From positions 15,556,138 to 15,620,137 of the forward strand of contig OY783196.1 in assembly GCA_963678675.1 (NCBI GenBank): DNA of 64,000 nucleotides, in the 5' to 3' direction. Shown piece by piece: positions 1-10,518 of this stretch. The number at the start of each line of letters is the position of its first letter. Positions within the stretch are counted from its first letter, which is position 1. Position numbers and translations under genes: made by a program. Source of the stretch: Xiphydria camelus. Its lineage: Eukaryota; Arthropoda; Insecta; Hymenoptera; Xiphydriidae. The notes under the pieces were generated by a model, which had not been told where the DNA came from, ran no database searches, and saw only the letters and a program-made list of their open reading frames with translations.

Positions 1-550
1 GTGTAATCAGCGCATAAATTCGTCCGATTTTGGCAAAAATCCTGAATTACGCTCTTTTTATGTAACCACAAAAATTGTCGTCCAACCAATAGCAAGCGAA
101 ATAATAACGAGAAGCCAATTTTTTTATCTTTGACTCCTGTATAACTTTTGAAGCGTACACGATATCGATTGGGACTTTTTACACGTTATTTACAATATAA
201 TGCTTCAACGAAGGTGTATGCAAAAATCCAGCTTACTGCGAATTTTTGAGAAGTAACGTCTTATTTCCACCTTAAGTTACTGGGCTATTAATAATCTTCA
301 AATTCGATTTCCATTGGTTTATCTTTATCCTAATTAAACACATTTTCTGAATGCTCTGGAGTATCCTCAATCGTATCTTCCAACGCAGTGTATTTTCACT
401 AAATCGCGATGATTCTTCCATGTGCAATTATTGGCGGAACCCAACAACACTTTCGTGCGTTGAGATGGATGTAAAAAAATGAATGTGATATTGTGTTTAA
501 TGACGATGAGGATGAACTAATGAAAATAGAATTTGAAGACTATTAATATG
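1..550. other. Unassigned AT-rich sequence
   Basis: I see no open frame with family resemblance, no inverted repeat and no copy of another repeat in the window here. Confidence 0.5.
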
Positions 551-883
551 TATTTCCCTGACATTTGACTTTGGTAGTGTTTGGAACGGTGCTGTAGTTA
601 GAGTCGGCTTCAGAAGAGTGCGCTGCGTTCTTACGAGCCGTGTTTCGAGAGCGAAAAGTGTAAAATGTCTGATTTTCCGGGAACTGTAAATTCGGGAGAT
701 CGAAGCGTCACCTCGAAATTAACTGAATTTGTAAATAATGGTAAATAATGTGTAGAAGTGATGAGAAATAATCATACAGGTTTCGCGGAAACACGGCTCA
801 TAAGAACGCAGCGCACTCTTCTGAAGCCAACTCTAACTACAGCACCGTTCCAAACACTACCAAAGTCAAATGTGGGGGAAATT
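551..883. mobile_element. Foldback element sharing the common palindromic core
   Basis: The two halves are reverse complements: ACATTTGACTTTGGTAGTG at about 560 pairs with the end at 873. The centre carries AATTCGGGAGATCGAAGCGT, the core motif also found in foldbacks near 2.6, 11.5, 14.4, 16.6-17.0, 41.3, 42.6-43.2 and 52.7 kb. The arm sequence GAAGAGTGCGCTGCG is shared with the 2.5 and 14.4 kb copies, but the outermost ends differ. There is no coding capacity, so it is a non-autonomous MITE-like element. Short open frames inside it are by-products. Confidence 0.8.
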
Positions 884-1406
884 CAAATACTTGCGTTATA
901 TCCACGGGACATACTGTATTATGTTTTTTACTTTCTCTTGTACTTTTTTCTAAGTAAATATTAATTGATTTTTTGCAATAGTATGTCCAATAAAACTCCG
1001 ACATTTCTTGCTATTGTTAGGTAAATTATTCGATTTGATTTAAACATTCCTTCTATTTTCTTGAATCACTATTATGTGGATAATTAATAAATTATAAAAA
1101 AAGAAAATCTGCAATTTCTCTTAGTCAATATAAAAAGCAAAAATTTTCCTGAGTAAAATTAAAAAAAAAATTTATTCTCTCATTTTTATACTTAGGTGGT
1201 CATATGACGAGCGCTGAGCCGCTGTGCTAAACGGAGTACGCTGTTGCCACATTACCTTACACATTGTAAGTGCGTCGTGACAACACTGTATCTCGAGCGT
1301 TTGTCGGAGAGCTACTCGCACTGGACGGCTCGGCGCCGCTTTTCTGTTCGCTCGGATAAGTAGTCAAGCTAAGTGATCTAACAAGGAGAGGCTGCGAGTT
1401 TCGGAA
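884..1406. other. Unassigned sequence between foldbacks
   Basis: AT-rich to about 1195, then a GC-richer stretch to about 1400. I recognise no gene, terminal repeat or tandem array. Confidence 0.45.
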
Positions 1407-1544
1407 CAGGCATTTTTAAGTTTTTTTCTCCCTTAACAAAACCCCAAAATATTTTTTTCCGAAAACGCCTTAGAAATAAAAAAAATCACATCAAAGAATT
1501 CCATGATTGGTATGTATAAGTTCCGAAAATCTGGTCTCACAGGA

Positions 1545-1615
1545 GCCCTCGCGTGGCTCATCGGGTAGCGTGCGTGACTTGCACGCGGCGGGCATGCGTT
1601 CGAGTCCCAAGTGTC
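1545..1615 (+). other. tRNA-like sequence in left foldback arm
   Basis: It has an A-box-like TGGCTCATCGGGTAGCG, an anticodon-like hairpin (GCGTGC, 7-base loop GTGACTT, GCACGC; GAC in the anticodon position) and a B-box-like GCGTTCGAGTCCC. The acceptor ends do not pair well, so I call it a tRNA-derived Pol III promoter region rather than a functional tRNA gene. Confidence 0.5.
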
Positions 1616-1921
1616 CTTTTTTTTTATCAAAATTATTTTTAACGCAATGTCCTTTGACAGTATGCAATAAATTTTCATAATTAAATGGATTGAATTAAAA
1701 ACGAAATGAAAAGCAATGCTATTGCACATTAAAAAAATATTAATTTTCAATCATTGCTTGTAGCAGAGGGAAATGACAAGCACTGATTGAAAATTGAATA
1801 TTTTTTTTAATGTGCAATTGCATTGCTTTTCATTTCTTTTTTAATTCGATCCATTTAATTATGAAAATTTATTGCATACTGTCAAAGGACATTGGATTAA
1901 AAATAATTTTGTTAAAAAAAA

Positions 1922-1996
1922 CGAACACCGAGACTCGAACGCGTGCCCCGCCGCGTGCGAGTCACGCACGCTACCCGATGAACCACGCGACGGTTC
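1922..1996 (-). other. tRNA-like sequence in right foldback arm
   Basis: Mirror copy of the 1545-1615 segment with several substitutions. It keeps the A-box-like GTGGTTCATCGGG, the anticodon-like hairpin and the B-box-like GCGTTCGAGTCTC. The acceptor stem is poor. Confidence 0.45.
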
Positions 1997-2149
1997 CTGA
2001 GATTGGATTTTTGGAACTTATACATACCAATCATGGTATGTGATTTTTTTTATTTCTAAGGCGTTTTCGGAAAAAAATACTTTGGGGTTTTGTTAAGGGC
2101 GTCAATCCCTACTGACAGAAAAAAATCGTAAAAATGCCTGTATGACTGT

Positions 2150-2255
2150 ATACCGCATGTCCGAGCCCAAACCGCTCAAGCGCCGATACCTATGGCCGAT
2201 AACTTGAAATTTGTTTTCAGCAGTGTTTGTCGACGGTTAAAAAATTGATAGTGGT
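2150..2255. repeat. Extra copy of a foldback arm
   Basis: This stretch repeats, with few changes, the arm at about 2399-2505 (shared CCGAGCCCAAACC and CGCCGATACCTATGGCCG). It looks like a truncated copy abutting the large palindrome that follows. Confidence 0.65.
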
Positions 2256-2270
2256 GGATCAGGTCAGATC

Positions 2271-2949
2271 AGGATCAAGTATTCCGTTATAGTGGGGGTC
2301 CTGATTGGTCTACTCGCTAAGAAACGTATACGTTTCTCTTGCGAGTGACTCGAGAAAGGGGGCTCAGCACCTAAGCTGAATGAATGGCGCGCTACGTACT
2401 ACCGCACGTCCGAGCCCAAACCACTCAAGCGCCGATACCTATGGCCGATAACTTGAAATTTGTTTTTGACAGTGTTTGCCGACGGTTGAAAATTTTATAG
2501 TTAGAGATGGCTTGAGAAGAGTGCGCTGTGTGTACTGCGTGAGAGTGAAAAGTGTCAAACGTCTGATTTCCCGATAGCTGTCAATTCGGGAGATCGAAGT
2601 GTTTCGTCTATTATTCAATACTTCGATCTCTCGAATTGACAGCTATCGAGAAATCAGAACTTTAACACTTTTTGCTCTCACGCAGTACACACAGCGCACT
2701 CTTCTCAAGCTATCTCTAACTATCAAATTTTCAACCGCCGGCAAACACTGCCGAAAACAAATTTCAAGTTATCGGCCATAGGTATCGGCGCTTGAGCGGT
2801 TTGGGCTCGGACGTGCGGTAGTACGTAGCGCGCCATTCATTCAGCTTAGGTGCTGGGCCCCCTTTCTCGAGTCACTCGCAAGAGAAACGTATACGTTTCT
2901 TAGCGAGTAGACCAATCAGGACCCCCACTATAACGGAATACTTGATCCT
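2271..2949. mobile_element. Large near-perfect palindrome (~680 bp)
   Basis: Left end GGATCAAGTATTCCGTTATA pairs with the right end near 2930-2948; the axis is near 2610. The arms (about 330 bp each) contain AAACGTATACGTTT, CCGAGCCCAAACC and GAAGAGTGCGCTGTG, and the centre is the common core (AATTCGGGAGATCGAAG) with a short unpaired loop. A further arm-like piece follows to about 3005. The near identity of the arms suggests recent origin or ongoing arm homogenisation. Confidence 0.8.
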
Positions 2950-3188
2950 GATTGGTCTATTGGCTAAAATGCGTGTACGTAACTTTGCGAGTGACTCGAG
3001 AAAGGCCCCCCATGATGCATGCGCGCTTCACCGGAGCGGTGGGAACGGAGCGGACATATGAGGGGCTGAGATTCATAGTGGTGTAAGTCAGATTATCCAG
3101 ATTTTCCAAAGTAACCGCTTTGTCGTCCCAAAAAATATACATGTAAACTTTCTTGTTAGCTACATCATACGCCTAAATTATAGCAGTA

Positions 3189-3433
3189 GGGGAGAGTGGG
3201 GCAGGTTCGATCACTTTTTTTTTGTAACAAAATTTTTCCGATAAATTGAACAATTGTTTTTATGTATTTGTGGTCAAATGAAAGAATAAACGTCCCTCTA
3301 CATTATACTTAATCGATATATTATTTCATCATACTTTTCAAAAATAATACCGACATTTACTCTAACGTCTCGTTTGATCGAATTAGTACGTCAGTGGGGC
3401 AAGTTCGATCAGGCAGTGGGGCAAGTTCGATCA
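3189..3433. promoter_or_regulatory. Left-end transposase-site repeats
   Basis: Three copies of GGGGCARGTTCGATCA: one in the terminal repeat near 3200 and two in tandem near 3396-3432. The same motif is inverted at the right end. By analogy with other Tc1/mariner elements these are probably transposase binding sites. Confidence 0.7.
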
Positions 3434-3650
3434 ATGTACAAACAAAATTTGCAGTGCTTAGATTGGTTGAAAATATTACTTGTAGTATTTCTTTAATGAT
3501 ATTTGGACGAGGATAAAGTATTCCAATAATTCTTTATTCTATAACTGGACTCAGTTACACACGTTTTTACAGTTAAATGAACATAGTTTAAACAAATCAT
3601 TTGATTAAATTATAATAAGGTAAAATATCATGATGCCTGCATTTTTCCCA

Positions 3651-5291
3651 TTACTTTTTTGATTGTTCATGTTTTTTAGATACAAGCATATTTTTCCCAG
3701 GTTTCTTCTTCAAATTTTTCTCCTTTTGCTTTTCTTCGATCAATTTCCTCACTGGACTATCTGTAGCAATGATGCTTTTACCGCGTTGTCTTTTTTGTGT
3801 GGTTTTTCTTGGTTTCGCTTTTGGAAATCCTCTGATTTCTTCTGGAGACTTTCCTACCAAGAATGGACGAATTCGGCGTATCAGTGGAATGTCATCGAGA
3901 TCAATTTGGCGCACTGATAAAGTAGAATCAACGCTTTTTGTGGATGAATTACGCAAGTTTTCGAGTAAATCAGTGTTGGTAGTTTCATCCGGTCTATTTC
4001 TTCTTTCTTGTGCTGACTTTTGTTTATTATTATTGACGTCATCGCTCGCAGGCATAGGTCTGTTTGTGAATTCACTGCTGAGAAAATCGGATTCAGAAAA
4101 CTTCCGCGGAGCATACGGAAAAATTCCAGTACTAGCGAATCCGGATTTGATATTGGCTGGTGTCATTGCGGCATCATGAGCTAAATGTACACATTCTGCA
4201 ATTTCGTAGATCGTCAGCGGCTGCTTGATGATAGCAATCATCTTATTCAAAGCTTTATTGTAGGCAGTTTTGAATGGCGAAAAACAAGTCTTGTCCAATG
4301 GCTGTAGCTCGTGAGACGTGTGAGGCGGCAAGGTCAAAATAGTAACTCCATTTTCTTTGGATAAATCCAGAACTCCTAGTGACAAATGGCTTTCATGATT
4401 GTCGTAAATGCACAATTGTGGATTAGTAATGGATGCGCCTGAATATTTAATAAAATGCTTCATAACTTCGATGAACAATTCAGCAGTCATCCAACCTGTT
4501 TTCTGCGCGAGACCAAGTGTATTAGGTACGCAGTTTTTGAGCATTTTAGGAAGAAAATTGACTCGAGGAAATACCATTGCAGGAGGTAAAAAACCACCTG
4601 CAGCGTTTACGAAGCAACATGTAGTTACAAGGACACCTCTTTCTCCACTCGTTCCTTGAGAAACTTGTTTTGTGTTTCTGGCTGCAACGACGTTTGGGGT
4701 CTTGGTGGGAACATTCGTTGTTGAAGTTTCGTCTAAATTCCACACTCTCAATGGATCGGAAAAGCGCGGTTCTCTTTTGTAAACAAGCTCCAAATTGTCG
4801 TAAAAAATTTTGACATTGTGGGGGTTGAATGAAGTCGCCCGAGACAAACTGCAATTTTCTGGTTTTCGAAGACTGACTCGTGGATTTCTCTTCAAGAATC
4901 CAATGAACCAATCCTTTCCTGACATTTTATTCTCCTGCCAAGAGTGTGGTATCTTCAAGTCGTTTTGTACAGCAAGGTCAAAAGCAAGTTTTCGGCAATC
5001 CATGCTGCTTAAGCCGAAGCACATTTGCGAGCAACGAATTAGATAATCACAAATATCTTTCTCTTGTTCATCCGAAAAAACTTTTTTTCGTTTATATCCT
5101 GCTTGCAATGTCGTTTCCTGTCCTTTTTTGATTTTCTTAGCGTAGGCGTGAAAAGTTGCGTAAGGAATTCCTTGAATTTTACTTGCTTGTCGAATGCTAT
5201 ATCCTTGTTCATAATGAAGACGCAAAGCTGCTTTCATGGTTTCAACGCTCGTTGAAGCACGATTAGTTTTTCTCCTGTAAGTCCGTACCAT
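3651..5291 (-). CDS. Pogo/jerky-family transposase, intact
   Basis: A 546-aa DDE transposase that would cut and paste its own element. In order: a pipsqueak-type helix-turn-helix (about residues 18-55, QGYSIRQASKIQGIPYATFH); a CENP-B-like second HTH (about 70-140, with KDWFIGFLKRNP); then the catalytic domain. The acidic residues are visible as D188 (VWNLDET), D297 (IYDNHESH) and D333 (LQPLD), giving DD35D spacing. The C-terminus is basic and lysine-rich, suiting DNA binding or nuclear import. The start ATG lies just inside the right-end repeats and the stop about 460 bp from the left end, so gene and element fit each other. No frameshift or internal stop. A domesticated jerky/Tigger-derived gene is less likely because the terminal repeats and TA duplications are perfect. 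Confidence 0.93.
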   Translation of the reverse strand: MVRTYRRKTNRASTSVETMKAALRLHYEQGYSIRQASKIQGIPYATFHAYAKKIKKGQETTLQAGYKRKKVFSDEQEKDICDYLIRCSQMCFGLSSMDCRKLAFDLAVQNDLKIPHSWQENKMSGKDWFIGFLKRNPRVSLRKPENCSLSRATSFNPHNVKIFYDNLELVYKREPRFSDPLRVWNLDETSTTNVPTKTPNVVAARNTKQVSQGTSGERGVLVTTCCFVNAAGGFLPPAMVFPRVNFLPKMLKNCVPNTLGLAQKTGWMTAELFIEVMKHFIKYSGASITNPQLCIYDNHESHLSLGVLDLSKENGVTILTLPPHTSHELQPLDKTCFSPFKTAYNKALNKMIAIIKQPLTIYEIAECVHLAHDAAMTPANIKSGFASTGIFPYAPRKFSESDFLSSEFTNRPMPASDDVNNNKQKSAQERRNRPDETTNTDLLENLRNSSTKSVDSTLSVRQIDLDDIPLIRRIRPFLVGKSPEEIRGFPKAKPRKTTQKRQRGKSIIATDSPVRKLIEEKQKEKNLKKKPGKNMLVSKKHEQSKK

Positions 5292-5399
5292 ACTGAAAGT
5301 CTGTAAATGAAATGAAATAATTGTCGAAAATTGCTTAATTTGTTACAAACTTTTTAAAAATATTTTAGGTTGAAAATTAAATAACATCTCTAACATAAA

Positions 5400-5820
5400 A
5401 GTTGATCGAACTTGCCCCATAAACACTGTTCGAACCTGCCCCATAAGTGAAGAACAAATTGCAAATACGCTCAGAAGTTGAAATAACATTTTTTCGCAAA
5501 AAGGTTAATGTAATAATATTAGGATATGTATATACTTACGGGACAACGAAAATTTATGTATTCCGGAACACTCGTGCAAATATGGCAAACTACTTCCGAA
5601 AATGTTTCGAGGGACGTTTTTGACAGCTTTTCCCACAATTGTGGTTATGTTTCGATTATATATAGCGACAGATACACGCGCGCCATCGTTCACATGTCTG
5701 AAGTAAGGTCACTAGAGGAACTAAATTTTGGCGGTAATTCGATTTAAAAATATAAACGACATTTTTAAAAATCGCTAGTGATCGGACTTGCCCCGTGATC
5801 GAACCTGCCCCACTCTCCCC
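5400..5820. promoter_or_regulatory. Right-end transposase-site repeats and probable promoter region
   Basis: Inverted copies of the left-end motif lie near 5404-5420, 5426-5443 and 5773-5815 (TGATCGAACTTGCCCC and variants). This is also the region upstream of the transposase start codon, so transposase binding could repress its own gene. That last point is inference. Confidence 0.6.
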
Positions 5821-5965
5821 TACATATTCCGACGGTAATACACCTCAGAAACTGTAATCTTAGGAAGGGCTTATGTATGTTTGGGACGACAAAGCGGTTG
5901 GTTTGGAAAATCTGGATAATCTGACTTACACCACTATGAATCTCAGCCCCTCATATATTTCTGTC

Positions 5966-7424
5966 CTTCGGCCCGTGGTTGTCAAATAAGAACTCTCTCT
6001 CCCCGAAACTTTAATTAAACATATCTCGAAAAATATAGCCAGTTCGAAAAAGTCATCCAGAACTTTTCTGAAGGTAATTTTACGAGGAATCGAATGGTGA
6101 TTTTTAAAATTTTGTAAAATAATGTTCTTGTACAAATTTTGAAATGTAAAAATTTTTGAAGAACGATACTGTCAATACAAAATGCTTAAAATAAAAAAAA
6201 TTCTCTGAGAATGTAGATTCAACCTTTCTACGTGAATTGATATAAAAGAAAGTAACAAATATGCATTTTTCAATTTCTTACGATTTTTTAAAGTCTTCGA
6301 ATTATTCCAACATCTTCATCCCCTCATAGCGCTTAGGATATTGCATAACAATGAAAAATTCATAGAACTTTTTTAACGTATTTTCACCTACTCTAAAACT
6401 TTTATTTAAACAATTTTTTCATTTTCTTTAGTCTTCGCGAAATAACTTTAAACAATGGTATCCGGGGGTGGTTTTTATTGTTTTTCTCGGCTTCCGACGG
6501 GATGTGAATCTTGGGATTTTGGGGGTAGTTTTGAAACACATTCATGTAACTTCAATCTCAAATTCAGCCATGAGACTCAAAATGTTAGGTTCAGAGCTAT
6601 TTTTACTGGACTATTAATTAGCGAGCAATTAATAATAATTTGTTCAAATCACTTAAACACGTTTTACCGCAATTCATAATTATTATGATTGCCAATCAAT
6701 TTTATACTAGAAAAGTTTTTTCGTTTTGTACTAATCGTTATTTCATTGGCCATTTGAGTTTGCGCGCCAAGAAAAAAGGTAACCTGTCGCGGCTGTCGCG
6801 TATGCAACTACGTACGCTATTGGCCGGAAACGCAAGGACAACGAACGATTGGCTCTATCTATCGCCGGCAGACATCAATAGTCGCGAGAGAAGTTCCCTA
6901 GGGCGTAAAAACCTAGCAGAGAGACGAGAAAGTATGGCGGGTGATGGGTACGCGTCTGTACAAAGTGGAATTTACCGGAGTAATTGTATTTTTTGGAAAT
7001 AAAACGTCTTTTCCAAAGTTAATCCTAACTGAAATCCTCCCTTGTTTCACTCTGTCGTTCAACAACGTGCATCAACTCTCCCGGAGGACACGAAAAACTG
7101 TAACATCAGGATGACTGTGAAAGGTTAATAAAATTATCCAAAACGATACCACGAATGTAAGCAAATCCTTTTTATATCATGACATTTTGTGGAAAACTCA
7201 CCGCTACTTCACCTTTACAGGAGATGTTCAAAATGATTCCCTTGCTTAGCCAAGTAATAACCCAAGCGGTCGTAAAATGCTGAGACCGTATTTTGGATTA
7301 CTTCTTGGGAGGTCTCTTCATAAATCCTCGTTATTATATCCCAGTCGAGGTCCTCAACGGTCAGGAGTGAGCGAAGCTCGTTGTATAGGATTAATCTAGC
7401 ACATGGAAATTGGGTCTAGATTTA
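5966..7424. other. Unassigned, possible LTR-like stretch near 6.7-7.1 kb
   Basis: Mostly AT-rich sequence without recognisable coding. Around 6720-7120 the composition becomes more balanced, with an AATAAA polyadenylation-type signal near 6998 and an ACTGTAACA string near 7100, which loosely resembles an LTR. I found no second copy and no target duplication, so it stays unassigned. Confidence 0.3.
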
Positions 7425-7640
7425 CTGTACTATTACTATCAATGGGATCTATTGCCTTCACCGTTAGTCTCATCAAATTTTCAACAATTCGGTAACTATA
7501 AAAATGATCAACGTAGAGTTAAACATAATATATCTCTCGATCACCATAGCTTTGACGAGACATCCACATTTTTTGTATCGTTTCCATTACAGTTAGATTC
7601 GTATAAAAGTATGTATTTCAATGATTCTTGCAAGAAATAA
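7425..7640. repeat. Single copy of the 56.2-57.0 kb inverted-repeat arm
   Basis: GGATCTATTGCCTTC, AGTCTCATCAAATTTTC and TTTCAATGATTCTTGCAA occur in the same order as at 56203-56400 and, inverted, at 56810-57008. Here only one arm is present. Confidence 0.7.
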
Positions 7641-8178
7641 TTCATAACGTATGATGAAACAAGAAAACACACTCAAAGCCAATGATGACAGAGTAGTTTT
7701 CCTTTCTTTTTATGAAGTATGATGTGATATTAATCTCACAAGTATTGTGATAATTTTTATCATTCTAAAGGTTATTTATAGTTTAATTAGACAGGGGAAA
7801 AGTTTTCAGAGGTGTAACAATAACATCTATTTCTTGAGACTGATTTCAGTTTTCTAATTTCATTACAATGCTATAGAATTTACTAGCTTTAAGAAAAATG
7901 AGGAAAAAATTTATATTTTTCACTAATTTACAAATAAGTTTCTGAAATAAGAGACTGAAGTGCAAAAGTATAAATATAATATTTCTATATAATTAATGAG
8001 TATACATGTAGCAAAGTCTAAATTGGACTTCCACATTAAGTAAAAGTATTTTATTGCAAATTTCTTCTTACAATTAAACAAATGATCAAAGCTAGGCAAT
8101 GTGATAGATAAAAGGAAAAATGTGTGCGAGGAGTATGCGAATACCGATATTGTGTTAACTTTTGCAGTGAACACACTG
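7641..8178. other. Unassigned AT-rich sequence left of the LINE
   Basis: No recognised gene or repeat. This is the left flank of the LINE insertion. Confidence 0.4.
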
Positions 8179-8192
8179 TAATGTACGAAAAT

Positions 8193-10425
8193 CTCTGTAC
8201 CATTTTCAGATCCTGTCTGGCTCTGGGTTATACCCCTAAGGCTTGGAGGAAAGTCAGGGTAGTTTTCATACCCAAACCGGGTAAGAGCTGCTATGACCAG
8301 GCCAAGTCTTTTAGACCTATCAGTCTTACGTCCTTCATGCTTAAAACGCTGGAGAGACTGGTTGATAGGTACATTAGAGATACCGCTCTGGTTGAAAGAC
8401 CGATAGAGCGGACTCAGCACGCATACCAGACCGGTAAATCCGTAGAGACGGCTCTTCACTGTCTCGTCCGCGAGATAGAGGGGTCTCTCGATAGGAAAGA
8501 ATCGGTTCTGAGTGTGTTTTTGGACATTGAGGGGGCATTTGATAATACCTCCTTCGAAGCTATATGCGATGCGGCGAGAGGGTTCGGCATTGATGAATCT
8601 ATCGTCTGCTGGATCCAAAATATGCTGCAAACGCGGATGGTTTGGGCCAGTCTTGGGGGTGCCGAGGTAGAGGCCCGGGCTGCCAGGGGTTGTCCGCAGG
8701 GGGGGTGTACTTTCTCCACTCCTGTGGACTCTGGTGGTGGAAGGGCTTCTGGTTAGGCTCAGGAAGGCTGGCTTTACCGTACAGGGTTATGCCGATGACT
8801 TGGCTATCTCTGTTAAAGGTAAAGATCATGGATTTCTAGCGTGGCGGATGCAACGCGCGCTGGTCCTTGTGCAGAACTGGTGCCTGTCTCAGTCGCTGAA
8901 GGTTAATCCTAACAAGACAGAGATGGTACTGTTCACGCGTAAAAGGAACCTCACCTTCGTGGCCCCTTCCATCTTCGGCGTAAAGCTGAAGACCTCTGGG
9001 GCAGTGCGCTATTTAGGGGTGACGCTGGATAGCAAACTCTCCTGGAGGAATCACATCAATAAACAGGCTCAGAAGGCAATTTCCACCATCTGGGCCTGTA
9101 GAAGGATGTTTAGCTGTACATGGGGGTTGAGGCCGAAGGTGGTGGCATGGATTTACACCGCCATCTTGGTACCTCAACTCTGCTTCGCATCGGTGGTATG
9201 GTGGCCCTCTCTCGCAAGGGACATACACCGCAAGACGCTACTTAGAGTCTATAGACTCGCATGCCTGGGAATCACCGGTGCATTGCGTACCACTCCGACC
9301 CTGGCCATGGGGGCCCTCCTCAACCTGGCACCTCCGCACCTTATGGCGGAGGTTGGGGCGAGGAAGACGGCGCTGCGCCTGCACTTCAGTGGACACTGGA
9401 GGCAGGCGGCTAGGGGGCACGCCGCGATCCTTCGAGGGAATGGAGTGCTGGAAAGGTTCGCTTCAAAGAAGGGTGATCAATGCCAGGAGAGCTACTTCTT
9501 CTTTCAGCGTCGATTCCATGTTCTCCTTCCGGACAGATCGTCCTGGGAGGAGGACAAAAATGGCCTTCTGTCTCCGAAGGGACTCGTCTGGTTCACGGAC
9601 GGGTCCAAGATGGGGAGAGGAGTCGGGGCGGGAATCTGGTGCGGCAGGCCTAGGGTGGAACTATCTTTCGCCTTGGGCAGCGACGTCACGGTTTTCCAGA
9701 CAGAGGTGTTTGCCATCTGGGCCTGTGTCAGATTCATGCTGAACAAGAGCTACAGGGGCAAGCACATCTACATCTGTAGTGACAGCCGGGCTGCGCTCGG
9801 ATCGCTCTCCTCAGTGAAGGCCACGTCAGAGCTGGTCCGGGACTGTAGGAATCTGCTGGAGCGACTCTCTTATGAGAATCAGGTAAAGCTGCTGTGGGTG
9901 CCGGGTCATACCGGAATACATGGCAACGAGAAACCCGACGAGCTGGCTCGGTTAGGCTCTGCGCAGCCTAACCCTGAGGCCGGACGGGTAATAGGTGTCT
10001 CAATGGGGACTGTGAGGGAGGCGGCTCATAACTGGATTAAGGACCGCTTCGCCGACCTTTGGACACAGTCTCCAGGCATGAGACACACGAGGGCCTTCTT
10101 CAAGGGACCGTCTAGGAAGCTGAGCACCGCGCTACTGAACCTGGATAGGACCCAGCTTCGATTAGTCGTGGGGCTGGTCACTGGGCACTGGCTCACGAGG
10201 AGGCACCTGAGGAACATGGGCCTCTGTACGGAGACCCTATGCCCCAGGTGCGGTAATGAGGAGGAGACTCCTCTGCACGTACTAGCGCATTGCGAGAGGT
10301 TGATGGCCCTAAGGACTACTATTCTGGGGGCCCCCTTTGTTGATGACGTCGATATTGGGGACATCGGGGTGAGTGGGCTTCTGCGCCTTGCGAGGGAGGC
10401 CGACATACCCCGATGTCACGTTTGA
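8193..10425 (+). pseudogene. LINE reverse transcriptase / RNase H (truncated, one frameshift)
   Basis: The C-terminal part of a non-LTR retrotransposon polyprotein. RT motifs appear in order: FIPKPGK; FRPISLTSFMLKTLERLVDR; FLDIEGAFDN (first catalytic Asp); GCPQGG; and the active site GYADDLAI. They are followed by thumb sequence (YLGVTLDSKLSW), RNase H (FTDGSKMG, then QTEVFAIW, CSDSRAALG and the HGNEKPDELA end) and a zinc-knuckle-like CPRCGNEEETPLHVLAHC near the C-terminus. A homopolymer of seven G at about 8698-8704 shifts the frame between GCPQGG and the YADD half; six G would restore it. Otherwise it is open to the stop at 10423-10425. Dead because of 5' truncation, but probably a young insertion. 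Confidence 0.9.
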
Positions 10426-10511
10426 TTGGGCTGCCCCAGCTGGGGCCCGGGCACAATGGTCCAACAGGACTGAGCGCCCGGTTTATGCCACCCATCAATT
10501 CTATTCTATTC
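8193..10511 (+). mobile_element. 5'-truncated RT/RNase-H LINE with 14-bp TSD
   Basis: The element is bounded by perfect copies of TAATGTACGAAAAT at 8179-8192 and 10512-10525. The 3' end is a TTCTA pentamer repeat (ATTCTATTCTATTCTA), as expected for target-primed reverse transcription. The body starts within the reverse transcriptase domain, so the 5' UTR, any ORF1 and the endonuclease are missing. The 3' UTR carries ACAATGGTCCAACAGGACTG, which the SINE at 42.7 kb also has. The RT-plus-RNase-H layout places it in the I/Loa/R1 group; I cannot assign the clade from sight. Confidence 0.92.
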
Positions 10512-10518
10512 TAATGTA

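Larger units (their letters stand above)
1407..2140. mobile_element. Foldback element with tRNA-like sequence in both arms
   Basis: A roughly 730-bp imperfect palindrome centred near 1757-1770. CAGGCATTTTT at the left pairs with AAAAATGCCTG at 2130-2140, and the arms stay complementary throughout apart from point changes and small indels. Each arm carries a tRNA-like segment (1545-1615 on plus, 1922-1996 on minus). Open frames on both strands here are mirror images, not genes. The family cannot be named; no transposase is present. Confidence 0.8.
3189..5820 (-). mobile_element. Complete pogo/jerky-like DNA transposon
   Basis: The ends are perfect inverted repeats: GGGGAGAGTGGGGCAGGTTC at the left and its complement ending at 5820, flanked by TA duplications at 3187-3188 and 5821-5822. 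Copies of GGGGCARGTTCGATCA recur inside both ends. The length (2632 bp) and the single uninterrupted transposase gene on the minus strand fit an autonomous Tc1/mariner-superfamily pogo element. Nothing in the ends or gene looks broken. Confidence 0.92.
3055..5964. mobile_element. MITE interrupted by the pogo element
   Basis: GAGGGGCTGAGATTCATAG at about 3059 has its reverse complement at about 5938-5958. The inner sequences around TTTGTCGTCCCAAA (3120) and TTTGGGACGACAAAG (5880) also pair. Without the intervening transposon this would be a MITE of a few hundred bp, flanked by ATAT on each side. The arms have diverged, for example GTAACCG against GGTTGG, so this host is older than its insert. 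Confidence 0.75.

Noticed and set aside
1433..2043. Pair of similar open frames on opposite strands
   Set aside because: They are the two arms of one palindrome; the similarity follows from the inverted repeat, not from homologous genes.
6720..7110. A solo LTR
   Set aside because: There is an AATAAA and an ACA-like end, but no TG start, no duplication and no second copy could be fixed.
9013..10406. Minus-strand open frames under the LINE
   Set aside because: Antisense shadows of the RT/RNase-H coding sequence.
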